A stretch of DNA of 64,000 bases from contig NZ_CP107834.1 in NCBI RefSeq assembly GCF_036346595.1, positions 5,146,001-5,210,000 on the forward strand, written 5' to 3'. Below the pieces are notes generated by a model. That model was not told the DNA's origin, searched no databases, and was given only the letters and a program-made list of their open reading frames with translations. The position numbers and the translations under genes were made by a program. Below are positions 45,338 to 54,732 of this stretch, piece after piece. Within the stretch, counting starts at the first letter, position 1, and each line of letters begins with the position of its first letter. The stretch comes from Streptomyces sp. NBC_00525. Lineage in GTDB: Bacteria > Actinomycetota > Actinomycetes > Streptomycetales > Streptomycetaceae.

Positions 45338-46717
45338 GTGGCCGTGACCGAACCAGCTCCGGCACCACCCCTCGCCGCCCACGAAGGCATCCTCCGGCGC
45401 CAGTCACTGCGTGAATCGGCGGCCCGCACCTATGCCAGGTCGCTGCCGATCGTGCCGGTGCGGGCGCGCGGGCTGACCATCGAGGGCGCGGACGGGCGGC
45501 GCTATCTCGACTGCCTCTCCGGGGCGGGGACACTGGCGCTCGGCCACAACCACCCGGTCGTCCTGGAGGCGATCAAGAAGGTCATCGACTCGGGCGCCCC
45601 GCTGCACATCCTGGACCTGGCCACGCCGGTCAAGGACGCCTTCGTCACCGAGCTGTTCGCCACGCTGCCCCGGCGGCTGGCCGAGGACGCCCGCGTCCAG
45701 TTCTGCGGCCCGGCCGGCACGGACGCCGTCGAGGCGGCGCTCAAGCTCGTCCGCAACGCGACCGGCCGCAGCGGCCTGCTCGCGTTCACCGGCGCGTACC
45801 ACGGCATGACGGCGGGCGCGCTGGCCGCTTCGGGCGGCGCCCAGGACGTACGGGTGACCCGGCTGCCCTTCCCGCAGGACTACCGCTGCCCCTTCGGCAT
45901 CGGCGGCGAGGCCGGGGCCAGGACCGCCGCCCGCTGGACCGAGACCCTGCTGGACGATCCCAAGAGCGGCACCCCCGCACCCGCCGGCATGATCCTCGAA
46001 CCGGTCCAGGGCGAGGGCGGCGTCAACCCCGCGCCGGACGGCTGGATGCGCCGGATGCGGGAGATCACCGAGGACCGGTCCATCCCCCTGATCGCCGACG
46101 AGGTCCAGACCGGCGTCGGCCGGACCGGCGCCTTCTGGGCCGTCGAGCACAGCGGGATCGTGCCCGATGTGATGGTGCTGTCCAAGGCCATCGGCGGCTC
46201 CCTCCCGCTCGCCGTGATCGTCTACCGCTCGGAACTCGACACCTGGCGGCCCGGCGCCCACGCCGGCACCTTCCGGGGCAACCAGCTCGCCATGGCCGCC
46301 GGTACCGCCACCCTCGCGTACGTCAGGGCCAACGGACTCGCCGAGCGCGCCGGAGACCTCGGCGCCCGCATGCTGGCGAGCCTGCGTTCGCTCGCCGCCG
46401 ACCACCCGTGCGTCGGCGACGTCCGGGGGAGGGGCCTGATGATCGGCGTGGAGATCGTGGACCCCGAGGCCCGCCCCGCGGGCACCGGCACCGAGGCGCC
46501 GCCCGACCCGCTGCTCGCCGCGGCCGTCCAGCAGGAGTGCCTGCGCCGCGGGCTCATCGTCGAACTCGGCGGACGCCACTCCTGCGTCGTCCGCCTCCTC
46601 CCGCCCCTCACGCTCACCGACGAACAGGCGACCGCGGTCATCGACCGCCTCGCCGACGCCCTGGCAGCCGCCGAGCGCTCACCGCGCCGCCGCCTGCCGA
46701 CCGGATCGATCCGCTGA
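45338..46717 (+). CDS. Class III aminotransferase (diaminobutyrate-2-oxoglutarate type) of the siderophore operon
   Basis: A 459-residue PLP enzyme of the diaminobutyrate-2-oxoglutarate transaminase group. FCGPAGTDAVEAALKL, GAYHGMTAGALAASG and LIADEVQTGVGRTG are class III signatures, and VLSKAIGG carries the PLP lysine. It begins an operon with two NIS synthetases and an acetyltransferase, the same role set as RhbA in rhizobactin 1021 synthesis, where it makes diaminobutyrate. GTG 45338 has GGGAGGAT upstream. The amine donor and product are inferred. Confidence 0.9.
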   Translation: MAVTEPAPAPPLAAHEGILRRQSLRESAARTYARSLPIVPVRARGLTIEGADGRRYLDCLSGAGTLALGHNHPVVLEAIKKVIDSGAPLHILDLATPVKDAFVTELFATLPRRLAEDARVQFCGPAGTDAVEAALKLVRNATGRSGLLAFTGAYHGMTAGALAASGGAQDVRVTRLPFPQDYRCPFGIGGEAGARTAARWTETLLDDPKSGTPAPAGMILEPVQGEGGVNPAPDGWMRRMREITEDRSIPLIADEVQTGVGRTGAFWAVEHSGIVPDVMVLSKAIGGSLPLAVIVYRSELDTWRPGAHAGTFRGNQLAMAAGTATLAYVRANGLAERAGDLGARMLASLRSLAADHPCVGDVRGRGLMIGVEIVDPEARPAGTGTEAPPDPLLAAAVQQECLRRGLIVELGGRHSCVVRLLPPLTLTDEQATAVIDRLADALAAAERSPRRRLPTGSIR

Positions 46718-46745
46718 CCCCGGACACCAGTACAGGAAGACCGCC

Positions 46746-48746
46746 GTGAACCCCACCCCCGCGCCCGAGGCCGACGGCCCTCCCTCCAGCCACCTCCCGG
46801 AGCCCGCGGCCACCGGCTGCGTCGCCGTCGAGACGACGACCGTGCCGCGCCAGAAGGAGACGCCGGACGGACTGTGGCACGCGTCGAGGCCCACCGCCCC
46901 GGCCGCCCAGGTCCTCGCACCCCCGGCGCCCCCCGCCGAGGCCGCCCACGCCGCACCCTTGTCCGGCGCCTCCAGGGCTGCCGCGCTCCCGTCCGGCGCG
47001 TCCCCGGCCGCCGACGCCCCGGTCCGTCCCGACCCGCTCGACCACCCCGATCCGCTCCGGGCGGCCGACGCGGCGGGCACCGAGAACCTGCTGCGCTGCT
47101 GGGTCCGCGAAGGCGACCTCCCCCGTCCGGCGGGCGCCACCCTGCGCATCCCGCTCCCCGCCAGCGGCACCGCCCTCCTCGTCCCCGTGCTCCACTGGTC
47201 CGCCACCGGCTGGCACCGCTTCGGACCGCCCGCCCTGGAGCAGGCCCCCGCCACCGCGCCCCCCGCCGACGCCGTCACCGTCGCAGCGCTGCTCGGCCGG
47301 GAGGCCGACCACAACGACGGGGCGGACATGGCCGGCCGGGTCGCCGACTCCGTACGGCGCACCGCCGCGTTCATCGAGGAGCGCCGACGCCGACCCGGCG
47401 CCCCCGCAGACGCCGACCCCTTCCTCACCGCCGAACAGTCGCTCCTGCTCGGCCACCCCCTGCACCCCTCGCCCAAGAGCAGGGAAGGGCTCACCGACGC
47501 CGAGTCCCGCCGCTACTCACCCGAGCTGCACGGCTCCTTCCCGCTCCACTGGATGGCCGCCGACCGCTCCGTGCTCGCCCACGACTCCGCCTGGACGGAC
47601 CAGGGCCGCCCCGTGCCCGCCGCCGAACTCGTCGCCCGGCACACCGAGGGCCTGTCCTTCCCCGAGCACACCTCGCTCATTCCGCTCCACCCCTGGCAGG
47701 CCCGTGAGCTGCGGAGCCGGCCCGAGGTCGCCGCCCTGCTCGACGCCGGCCTCCTGCACGACCTCGGACCGTACGGCGCCCCCTGGCACCCCACCTCCTC
47801 CGTACGCACCGTGCACCGGCCGGGCGCCGACCTGATGCTCAAGCTCTCCCTCGGCGTCCGCATCACCAACTCCCGCCGGGAGAACCTCCGCAAGGAACTC
47901 CACCGGGGCGTCGAGGTCCACCGGCTGCTCCGCACCGGCCTCGCCCGCGAGTGGCACGCCGCGCACCCCGGCTTCGACATCGTCCGCGACCCCGCCTGGC
48001 TCGCCGTCGACACCCCGGACGGCGCGCCCGTGCACGGCCTCGACGTCATGCTCCGGCACAACCCCTTCGACCGGCACGACGACGCCGTATGCATCGCCGG
48101 ACTCACCGCCCCGCGCCCCTGGCCGGGCCGGTCCGGACTGCACTCCCGGCTCTCCGACATCGTCCACCGCCTCGCCGGAACCACCGGACGCACCACGACC
48201 GCCGTCGCCGCCGAGTGGTTCCTGCGCTACCTCGAACGCGTCGTGCACCCGGTCCTCTGGCTCGACGCCCACGCCGGGGTCGCGCTCGAAGCCCACCAGC
48301 AGAACACCCTCGTACTGCTCGACGCCGACGGCTGGCCCGCAGGCGGCCGTTACCGTGACAATCAGGGCTACTACTTCCGCTCCTCGCACCGCGCCGCACT
48401 CGAACACAGGCTCCCCGGCATCGGATCGGTCAGCGACACCTTCGTCTCCGACGCCGTCACCGACGAACGCTTCGCCTACTACCTGGGGATCAACAACGTA
48501 TTCGGACTGATCGGGGCATTCGGCGCCCAGCGACTCGCCGACGAGCAACTGCTCCTCGACGCCTTCCGGCGCTTCCTGAAATCCGCGAGCGAACTGGGCT
48601 CGCCCTTCCCGGCCCATCTGCTGTCGACACCGCGTCTGCGCTGCAAGGCCAACATGCTGACCCGGCTGCACGGACTCGACGAGCTGGTCGGCCCCGTGGA
48701 CACCCAGTCCGTCTACGTCACCATCACCAACCCGCTGCACGGCTGA
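46746..48746 (+). CDS. NIS siderophore synthetase (IucA/IucC family) 1
   Basis: A 666-residue NRPS-independent siderophore synthetase, which forms an amide or ester from a carboxylate such as citrate through an acyl-adenylate. GHPLHPSPKSREG is the ATP-binding motif, LIPLHPWQ and SSVRTV the citrate/ATP contacts, MLRHNPFDRHDD and LEAHQQNTLV the C-terminal domain. The first ~105 residues form an Ala/Pro-rich low-complexity extension not needed in the family; a later start may be correct, although no better ribosome site is clear. It follows the aminotransferase gene after 28 bases. Confidence 0.92.
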   Translation: MNPTPAPEADGPPSSHLPEPAATGCVAVETTTVPRQKETPDGLWHASRPTAPAAQVLAPPAPPAEAAHAAPLSGASRAAALPSGASPAADAPVRPDPLDHPDPLRAADAAGTENLLRCWVREGDLPRPAGATLRIPLPASGTALLVPVLHWSATGWHRFGPPALEQAPATAPPADAVTVAALLGREADHNDGADMAGRVADSVRRTAAFIEERRRRPGAPADADPFLTAEQSLLLGHPLHPSPKSREGLTDAESRRYSPELHGSFPLHWMAADRSVLAHDSAWTDQGRPVPAAELVARHTEGLSFPEHTSLIPLHPWQARELRSRPEVAALLDAGLLHDLGPYGAPWHPTSSVRTVHRPGADLMLKLSLGVRITNSRRENLRKELHRGVEVHRLLRTGLAREWHAAHPGFDIVRDPAWLAVDTPDGAPVHGLDVMLRHNPFDRHDDAVCIAGLTAPRPWPGRSGLHSRLSDIVHRLAGTTGRTTTAVAAEWFLRYLERVVHPVLWLDAHAGVALEAHQQNTLVLLDADGWPAGGRYRDNQGYYFRSSHRAALEHRLPGIGSVSDTFVSDAVTDERFAYYLGINNVFGLIGAFGAQRLADEQLLLDAFRRFLKSASELGSPFPAHLLSTPRLRCKANMLTRLHGLDELVGPVDTQSVYVTITNPLHG

Positions 48747-48829
48747 GAGCCGGGGGCGGGGGACCGGTCACCGCGCACCCGTGGCGGGACGCCGCTCCGC
48801 CGACAGCCGAGAGAGGAGCACCACCACCC

Positions 48830-49405
48830 GTGTCTCCCGCCGACGCGCGCACCCGCCCCTGGGCCCCCGTGGACACACCGGCCGGGACGTTCCAGCTCGT
48901 CCCGGCCGACCCGCAGCGCGACCTCGCGACACTCACCCGCTGGATGAACGACCCCGCCGTCGCCGCCTTCTGGGAGCTCGCCGGCGACGAGGGCGTCACG
49001 GCCGGACACCTCGCCCCCCAGCTCGCCGACGACAGCCACAGCACCCCCTGGATCGGGGTGCTTTCGGGCACCCCGATCAGCTACTGGGAGCTCTACCGCG
49101 CCGACCTCGACCGGCTCGCCCGGTACTACCCGGCCCGGCCCCACGACATGGGCGTCCACCTCCTCATCGGGGAAGCGGGCCACCGGGGTCGCGGCACGGG
49201 TACGGCGCTGCTGCGCGCCGTGACCGGCCTTGTGCTCGACCACATCCCCCGCTGCACCCGAGTGGTGGCCGAGCCCGACCTCCGCAACACCCCGTCCGTC
49301 CTCGCGTTCCTGCGCGCCGGCTTCCGCCTCTCCGCCGAGATCGACCTCCCGGAGAAGCGGGCCGCGCTGATGGTCCGCGACCGAACCCCCCGCACCCGCC
49401 CATGA
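48830..49405 (+). CDS. GNAT acetyltransferase of the siderophore operon
   Basis: A 191-residue GNAT of the IucB/RhbD (siderophore N-acyltransferase) type. RWMNDPAVAAFWEL, SYWELYRADLDRLARYY and the acetyl-CoA loop GHRGRGTGTALLRAV are typical. In hydroxamate pathways this enzyme acetylates the N-hydroxylated diamine. GTG 48830 follows the first synthetase after 83 bases. No hydroxylase is encoded nearby, so it may acylate an amine made elsewhere in the genome or act directly on a non-hydroxylated diamine. Confidence 0.88.
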   Translation: MSPADARTRPWAPVDTPAGTFQLVPADPQRDLATLTRWMNDPAVAAFWELAGDEGVTAGHLAPQLADDSHSTPWIGVLSGTPISYWELYRADLDRLARYYPARPHDMGVHLLIGEAGHRGRGTGTALLRAVTGLVLDHIPRCTRVVAEPDLRNTPSVLAFLRAGFRLSAEIDLPEKRAALMVRDRTPRTRP

Positions 49406-49465
49406 ACACATCGCCCATCCGTCCGCACCGCTCGAACCCCATCGGTTCCCTCCCGAGGAGTCCCC

Positions 49466-51313
49466 GTGCCCACATACCCAGCGCACCCCGACGCAATGGA
49501 GCCGCCCGCACCGCTGAGCACGCCCCCACTGAACCGGGCGGGCTGGGAACGGGCCGCCTCCCGGATGCTCGCGAAGATGCTCGGTGAATTCGCCTACGAG
49601 GAAATCATCGAGCCGGCTCCGCGAACCGCCGGCGGCAGCACGTACACCCTCCCCCTGGACGACGACAGCCATCTGACCTTCACCGCCCGGCGCGGCGTGT
49701 ACGGCGGCTGGCGCGTGGACCCCGCGTCGATCCGGGTCCAGGGCCCCGACCCCGCCGGGGACAGCGCCCCCTTCCACGACCCGCTGGCCTTCCTCACCCG
49801 CGCCCGCCGCCTCCTCGACCTGGACGGCACCACGCTCGGCCACCTCATCCGCGAGCTGACCGCGACCCTCGCCGCCGACGCCCGCCTCGACCACACCGCC
49901 CTCACCGCCGGCGAACTGGCCGCCCTCGACTACGCCGAACTGGAGGGCCACCAGACCGGCCACCCCTGGATCGTCGCCAACAAGGGCCGCCTCGGCTTCT
50001 CCGCCACCGACGCCGCCCGCTACGCCCCCGAAGCCCGCGAACCGGTCCGGCTGCCCTGGCTCGCCGTCTCCCACCGGATCGCCGACTACCGCGGCGTACC
50101 CTCGCTGGCCGACCCGGAGCGGCTCTACGCGCAGGAGCTGGACCCCGCGGTGCGCGCGGCCTTCGCCGGCGTCCTGCGCGACCGCGGGCTCGACCCGGCC
50201 GGCTACCACTACCTGCCCGTCCACCCCTGGCAGTGGGACGAGTGGATCGTGCCGCTGTTCGCGCCGGCCATCGCCGCCGGCGACATCGTGCCGCTGCCGG
50301 CCGACCCGGACGTACGGCTGCCGCAGCAGTCCATCCGCACCTTCGCCAACCTCGCCCGCCCCGACCGGCACATGGTCAAGCTGCCGCTGTCGATCCTCAA
50401 CACCCTGGTCTGGCGCGGCCTGCCCACCGAGCGCACCGTCGCCGCGCCCGCCGTCACCGGCTGGGTCCAGGGCCTCCGCGACAACGACCCCTTCCTGCGC
50501 GACACCTGCGGCGTGATCCTGCTCGGCGAGGTCGCCTCGGTCACCGTCGAACACCCGCTGTACGACCACCTCCCCGAAGCGCCGTACCAGTTCAAGGAGA
50601 TCCTGGGGGCGATCTGGCGCGAGCCCCTGACACCGCGCCTGGCACCGGGGGAGCGGGCCCGAACCCTCGCCTCCCTCCTCCACACCGACCCGCGCGGACG
50701 CGCCTTCACCGCCGAACTCATCGCCCGCTCCGGACTGACCCCGACCGTCTGGCTGTCCCGCCTGTTCGCGGCCCTGCTGCCGCCGCTGCTGCACTTCCTC
50801 TACCGCTACGGCACCGTGTTCTCGCCGCACGGCGAGAACGCCATCGTGGTCTTCGACGAGAACGATGTGCCGGTGCGCCTCGCCATCAAGGACTTCGTGG
50901 ACGACGTCAACGTCAGCGCGCAGCCGCTCCCCGAGCACGACACCATGCCGGCGGACGTGCGCCGCGTCCTGCTGACCGAGGAGCCCGCCTTCCTCACCCA
51001 GTTCATCCACTCCGGGCTGTTCACCGGCGTCTTCCGCTTCCTCTCCCCGCTCTGCGAGGAGCAGCTGGGCGTCCCCGAGAGCGAATTCTGGTCACTCGTC
51101 CGGGCGGAGATCCTGCGCCACCAGGCCCGGTTCCCCGAGCTGAAGGAGCGGTTCGAGATGTTCGACATGCTGACCCCGCGCATCGAGCGCCTCTGTCTGA
51201 ACCGCAACCGGCTGCATCTGGACGGCTATCGCGACCGGCCCGTGCGCCCGCACGCGGCGGTCCACGGCAGCGTGGCCAATCCCCTCCACCTGTCGGCGTG
51301 GGGCCGGGAGTGA
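49466..51313 (+). CDS. NIS siderophore synthetase (IucA/IucC family) 2
   Basis: A 615-residue second NIS synthetase, probably the one that closes or extends the siderophore. ELEGHQTGHPWIVANKGR is the ATP motif (GHP...), LPVHPWQWDEW and QSIRTF match family contacts, FSPHGENAIVVFDEND and RLAIKDFVDDV the active-site C-terminal domain. GTG 49466 has AGGAG nearby. Start variants within the first 11 residues are possible (ATG at residue 11). The dinG gene begins 38 bases later with its own leaderless-like start. Confidence 0.92.
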   Translation: MPTYPAHPDAMEPPAPLSTPPLNRAGWERAASRMLAKMLGEFAYEEIIEPAPRTAGGSTYTLPLDDDSHLTFTARRGVYGGWRVDPASIRVQGPDPAGDSAPFHDPLAFLTRARRLLDLDGTTLGHLIRELTATLAADARLDHTALTAGELAALDYAELEGHQTGHPWIVANKGRLGFSATDAARYAPEAREPVRLPWLAVSHRIADYRGVPSLADPERLYAQELDPAVRAAFAGVLRDRGLDPAGYHYLPVHPWQWDEWIVPLFAPAIAAGDIVPLPADPDVRLPQQSIRTFANLARPDRHMVKLPLSILNTLVWRGLPTERTVAAPAVTGWVQGLRDNDPFLRDTCGVILLGEVASVTVEHPLYDHLPEAPYQFKEILGAIWREPLTPRLAPGERARTLASLLHTDPRGRAFTAELIARSGLTPTVWLSRLFAALLPPLLHFLYRYGTVFSPHGENAIVVFDENDVPVRLAIKDFVDDVNVSAQPLPEHDTMPADVRRVLLTEEPAFLTQFIHSGLFTGVFRFLSPLCEEQLGVPESEFWSLVRAEILRHQARFPELKERFEMFDMLTPRIERLCLNRNRLHLDGYRDRPVRPHAAVHGSVANPLHLSAWGRE

Positions 51314-51351
51314 CCGCCGATGTCAGTGGCGCCCCGTAGGCTGGCCGGGCT

Positions 51352-53322
51352 ATGACGAAGCCATCCCTCCCTGAACTCCTGCACGCCGCCGTGACCGCCG
51401 TCGGCGGCATGGAGCGGCCCGGCCAGGCCGCGATGGCGGCAGCCGTCGCCGACGCCGTGGACGACCAATCGCACCTGCTGGTCCAGGCCGGCACGGGAAC
51501 GGGCAAGTCGCTCGGCTACCTGGTGCCGGCCCTGGCCCACGGCGAGCGGGTGGTCGTCGCCACGGCGACCCTGGCCCTCCAGCGCCAGCTCGTCGAGCGC
51601 GACCTGCCGCGCACGGTGGACGCGCTGCATCCGCTGCTGCGCCGCCGGCCCCAGTTCGCCATGCTCAAGGGCCGGTCGAACTACCTCTGTCTGCACCGGC
51701 TCCACGAGGGCGTCCCGCAGGACGAGGAGGAGGGGCTGTTCGACCAGTTCGAGGCGGCGGCCCCGTCCAGCAAGCTGGGACAGGACCTGCTGCGCATGCG
51801 CGACTGGGCCGACGAGACCGAGACGGGCGACCGGGACGACCTGACGCCCGGCGTCTCGGACCGGGCCTGGGCGCAGATCTCCGTCTCCTCGCGGGAGTGC
51901 CTGGGCGCGAGCAAGTGCGCGTACGGGGCGGAGTGCTTCGCCGAGCAGGCGCGGGAGCGGGCGAAGCTCGCCGATGTGGTGGTCACCAACCACGCCCTCC
52001 TGGCGATCGACGCCATCGAGGGCGCCCCGGTCCTCCCGCAGCACGAGGTGCTGATCGTGGACGAGGCGCACGAACTGGTCTCGCGGGTCACCGGTGTGGC
52101 CACCGGCGAGCTCACCCCGGGCCAGGTCAACCGCGCCGTGCGCCGCGCCGCGAAGTTGGTCAACGAGAAGGCGGCCGACGCGCTCCAGACCGCGTCCGAG
52201 GGCTTCGAGCGGGTGATGGAGCTGGCGCTGCCCGGCCGCCTGGAGGAGGTCCCGGAGGACCTGGGATACGCGCTGACGGCCCTGCGGGACGCCGCGCGTA
52301 CGGTGATCTCCGCCATCGGCGCCACGCGCGACAAGTCCGTCCAGGACGAGGACGCGGTCCGCAAGCAGGCGCTGGCCGCCGTCGAGTCGGTCCACGCCGT
52401 GGCGGAGCGCATCACCCAGGGGTCCGAGTACGACGTCGTCTGGTACGAGCGCCACGACCGGTTCGGCGCCTCGCTCCGCGTCGCCCCGCTCTCCGTCTCC
52501 GGGCTGCTGCGCGAGAAGCTGTTCACGGAGCGTTCCGTCGTCCTCACCTCGGCCACGCTCAAGCTCGGCGGTGACTTCAACGGTGTGGGCGCCTCGCTGG
52601 GCCTCGCCCCGGAGGGCACGGCCGGCGAGGACGTACCGCAGTGGAAGGGCCTGGACGTCGGCTCGCCGTTCGACTACCCGAAGCAGGGCATCCTGTACGT
52701 CGCCCGGCATCTGGCGACCCCCGGCCGGGAGGGCTCGCGCACGGACATGCTGGACGAGCTGTCCGAGCTGGTGGAGGCGGCCGGCGGGCGCACTCTGGGG
52801 CTGTTCTCCTCGATGAGGGCGGCGAAGGCGGCGGCCGAGGAGCTGCGCGGCCGGCTGGAGAAGCCGATCCTGCTCCAGGGCGAGGAAACCCTGGGCGAGC
52901 TGATCAAGAACTTCGCCGCCGACCCGGAGACCTGCCTCTTCGGCACGCTGTCGCTCTGGCAGGGCGTCGATGTGCCGGGGCCCAGCTGCCAGCTGGTGAT
53001 CATGGACCGCATCCCCTTCCCGCGCCCCGACGATCCGCTGATGAGCGCGCGCCAGAAGGCGGTCGAGGAGGGGGGCGGCAATGGCTTCATGGCGGTGGCG
53101 GCCACGCATGCCGCGCTGCTGATGGCCCAGGGAGCCGGCCGTCTCGTACGGGCCACGGGGGACAAGGGCGTCGTCGCGGTGCTCGACCCGCGGCTGGCCA
53201 ACGCGCGGTACGGCAGCTATCTGCGCGCCTCGCTCCCCGACTTCTGGTACACCACCGACCGCAACCAGGTCCGCCGCTCGCTCGCCGCGATCGACGCGGC
53301 CGCCAAGGCGGACGGACGCTGA
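51352..53322 (+). CDS. dinG: DinG/XPD-family ATP-dependent DNA helicase
   Basis: A 656-residue superfamily 2 helicase of the DinG class. Walker A is AGTGTGKS near residues 45-52 and the DEAH box is VDEAHEL. Four cysteines between motifs I and II (YLCLHRL, ECLGASKC, GAECF) form the likely 4Fe-4S cluster. VVLTSATLK, FGTLSLWQGVDV and QGAGRLVR are motifs III-VI. It unwinds DNA during repair or replication-fork processing. A TAGGCT hexamer at 51337-51342 ends 9 bases before ATG 51352. Convergent to lexA with a shared terminator. Confidence 0.92.
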   Translation: MTKPSLPELLHAAVTAVGGMERPGQAAMAAAVADAVDDQSHLLVQAGTGTGKSLGYLVPALAHGERVVVATATLALQRQLVERDLPRTVDALHPLLRRRPQFAMLKGRSNYLCLHRLHEGVPQDEEEGLFDQFEAAAPSSKLGQDLLRMRDWADETETGDRDDLTPGVSDRAWAQISVSSRECLGASKCAYGAECFAEQARERAKLADVVVTNHALLAIDAIEGAPVLPQHEVLIVDEAHELVSRVTGVATGELTPGQVNRAVRRAAKLVNEKAADALQTASEGFERVMELALPGRLEEVPEDLGYALTALRDAARTVISAIGATRDKSVQDEDAVRKQALAAVESVHAVAERITQGSEYDVVWYERHDRFGASLRVAPLSVSGLLREKLFTERSVVLTSATLKLGGDFNGVGASLGLAPEGTAGEDVPQWKGLDVGSPFDYPKQGILYVARHLATPGREGSRTDMLDELSELVEAAGGRTLGLFSSMRAAKAAAEELRGRLEKPILLQGEETLGELIKNFAADPETCLFGTLSLWQGVDVPGPSCQLVIMDRIPFPRPDDPLMSARQKAVEEGGGNGFMAVAATHAALLMAQGAGRLVRATGDKGVVAVLDPRLANARYGSYLRASLPDFWYTTDRNQVRRSLAAIDAAAKADGR

Positions 53323-53360
53323 CCGCTCGGGGCCGTACACCGGACTCGGGGACACACAGC

Positions 53361-53406
53361 AGAAAGGGCCCCGGTCCCGGCACGAACCGGGATCGGGGCC
53401 CTTTCT
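53361..53406. terminator. Bidirectional terminator between dinG and lexA
   Basis: A 20-bp stem, 53361-53380 with 53387-53406, with a single G-T pair and a 6-base loop; one arm ends in CTTTCT, so it works toward the plus strand best. Confidence 0.9.
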
Positions 53407-53433
53407 GCTTGTCCAGAGAGCGGAGGGTGGGTC

Positions 53434-54228
53434 TCAGACCCGGCGCAGCACCGCGACGACCTTGCCGAGGATGGTCGCCTCGTCGCCGGGGATCGGCTGG
53501 TAGGCGGCGTTGTGGGGGAGCAGCCAGACATGGCCGTCCTCGCGCTTGAAGCGCTTCACCGTGGCCTCGCCGTCCAGCATGGCGGCCACGATGTCGCCGT
53601 TCTCCGCGACGGGCTGGCGCCGGACGGTGACCCAGTCGCCGTCACAGATGGCCGCCTCGATCATCGAGTCGCCGACGACCTTGAGCACGAACAGCTCGCC
53701 GTCGCCGACCAGCTGGCGGGGGAGCGGGAAGACGTCCTCGACGGACTCCTCGGCGAGGATCGGGCCACCGGCGGCGATCCGGCCCACCAGCGGCACGTAC
53801 GAGGCGGCGGGCTTGCCCGTGGTGTCGGCGGGCTGGGTGCTCGGCTGGTCGGAGCCGCGGACCTCGTACGCGCGGGGGCGGTGCGGGTCGCGGCGCAGGA
53901 AGCCCTTGCGCTCCAGGGCCATCAGCTGGTGGGCGACGGACGAGGTGCTGGAGAGGCCCACCGCCTGTCCGATCTCCCGCATCGACGGCGGGTAGCCGCG
54001 CCGCTGGACGGAATCCCGGATGACCTCGATCACCCGCCGCTGCCGGTCCGTGAGCCCCGAGCTGTCCGCCCGGATTCCGGGAGGGCGTCCGGGGAGCGAG
54101 CGCGCTGGGCGGCCGGGCTCCGGGCCCTCCGTGTTCGTGACTGAGTCATTCATGGCATGCACCGGCTCGAGTCGGCTCTGGGAGCGGTCCTGGGCAGTGA
54201 TGATGGCACTGTCTGCGGTGGTGGTCAC
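53434..54228 (-). CDS. lexA: SOS repressor LexA
   Basis: A 264-residue LexA. After a ~60-residue disordered N-terminus comes the winged helix ([40 protein letters not shown]). The autocleavage site is the Ala-Gly bond in RIAAGGPI. The catalytic dyad is Ser in [11 protein letters not shown] and Lys in [12 protein letters not shown] 54228 is preferred since GAGAGGGG lies about 10 bases upstream; ATG 54153 would shorten it by 25 residues. It represses recA, itself and other SOS genes, and a LexA box lies about 65 bases upstream of its own start. Confidence 0.95.
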   Translation of the reverse strand: MTTTADSAIITAQDRSQSRLEPVHAMNDSVTNTEGPEPGRPARSLPGRPPGIRADSSGLTDRQRRVIEVIRDSVQRRGYPPSMREIGQAVGLSSTSSVAHQLMALERKGFLRRDPHRPRAYEVRGSDQPSTQPADTTGKPAASYVPLVGRIAAGGPILAEESVEDVFPLPRQLVGDGELFVLKVVGDSMIEAAICDGDWVTVRRQPVAENGDIVAAMLDGEATVKRFKREDGHVWLLPHNAAYQPIPGDEATILGKVVAVLRRV

Positions 54229-54292
54229 GTCGGCGGCCCCTCTCGAATGGTCTCCCTGGCTGGACAACGGTAGTAGCTTTCGAAAGGTTGCG

Positions 54293-54308
54293 CCAAACAC
54301 ACGTTCGA
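54293..54308 (-). promoter_or_regulatory. LexA box upstream of lexA
   Basis: Read on the minus strand this is TCGAACGTGTGTTTGG: the first half of the actinobacterial SOS box (TCGAAC-N4-GTTCGA) is perfect and the second half partial. It predicts autoregulation of lexA. Confidence 0.72.
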
Positions 54309-54575
54309 GTGAAAAACGAATAAAAGACTTCCGGGGCTTCGGCGCGAGGTGTATGAGCCTGCCTACGGAGTGCGACGACACGTGCCCGGCACTCGCCGTG
54401 CGAGGGGTGCCGGCGGCCTCCCCGACCGTAACGCGGCGTGTTCCGCCGACCGCGCGCGGGGTGCCCGCCCGGTCGTCCGTCGTCCGGGTGCTTCCCGTAC
54501 CCTCTTGCTCGGCCTTACGCTGCCTTCCGGCCGCCCTCCGGTGCGACACGCGCCCAGGGCTGAATGCGCGGCCGA

Positions 54576-54622
54576 ACCCAAGATCTAGTGGTTGGATTGC
54601 TCCGGCCGCCCAGAGGTAGTGG
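54576..54622 (+). promoter_or_regulatory. Tandem NrdR boxes upstream of nrdRJ
   Basis: ACCCAAGATCTAGTGG at 54576-54591 matches the NrdR consensus ACACWATATATWGTGT at 12 of 16 positions. A weaker copy, CGCCCAGAGGTAGTGG, lies at 54607-54622, 31 bp (three helix turns) from the first, the spacing normal for NrdR pairs. It predicts autoregulation of nrdRJ by the product of the next gene. Confidence 0.7.
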
Positions 54623-54732
54623 TCCCCGTGAATCGGGGGTGCGGTCATCGCCTATGCTTGAGACCGCTTCGAGGGCCCCGGAACGGGCCTGAAGAGGCTA
54701 TTCAGTCGTGCTGTGAAGGAGGGTTGGGAGCC

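Larger units (their letters stand above)
54229..54732. other. 504-bp divergent lexA-nrdR control region
   Basis: No gene is visible. It holds the lexA SOS box and the two NrdR boxes listed separately; the middle (about 54320-54570) shows nothing I can identify. Confidence 0.6.
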
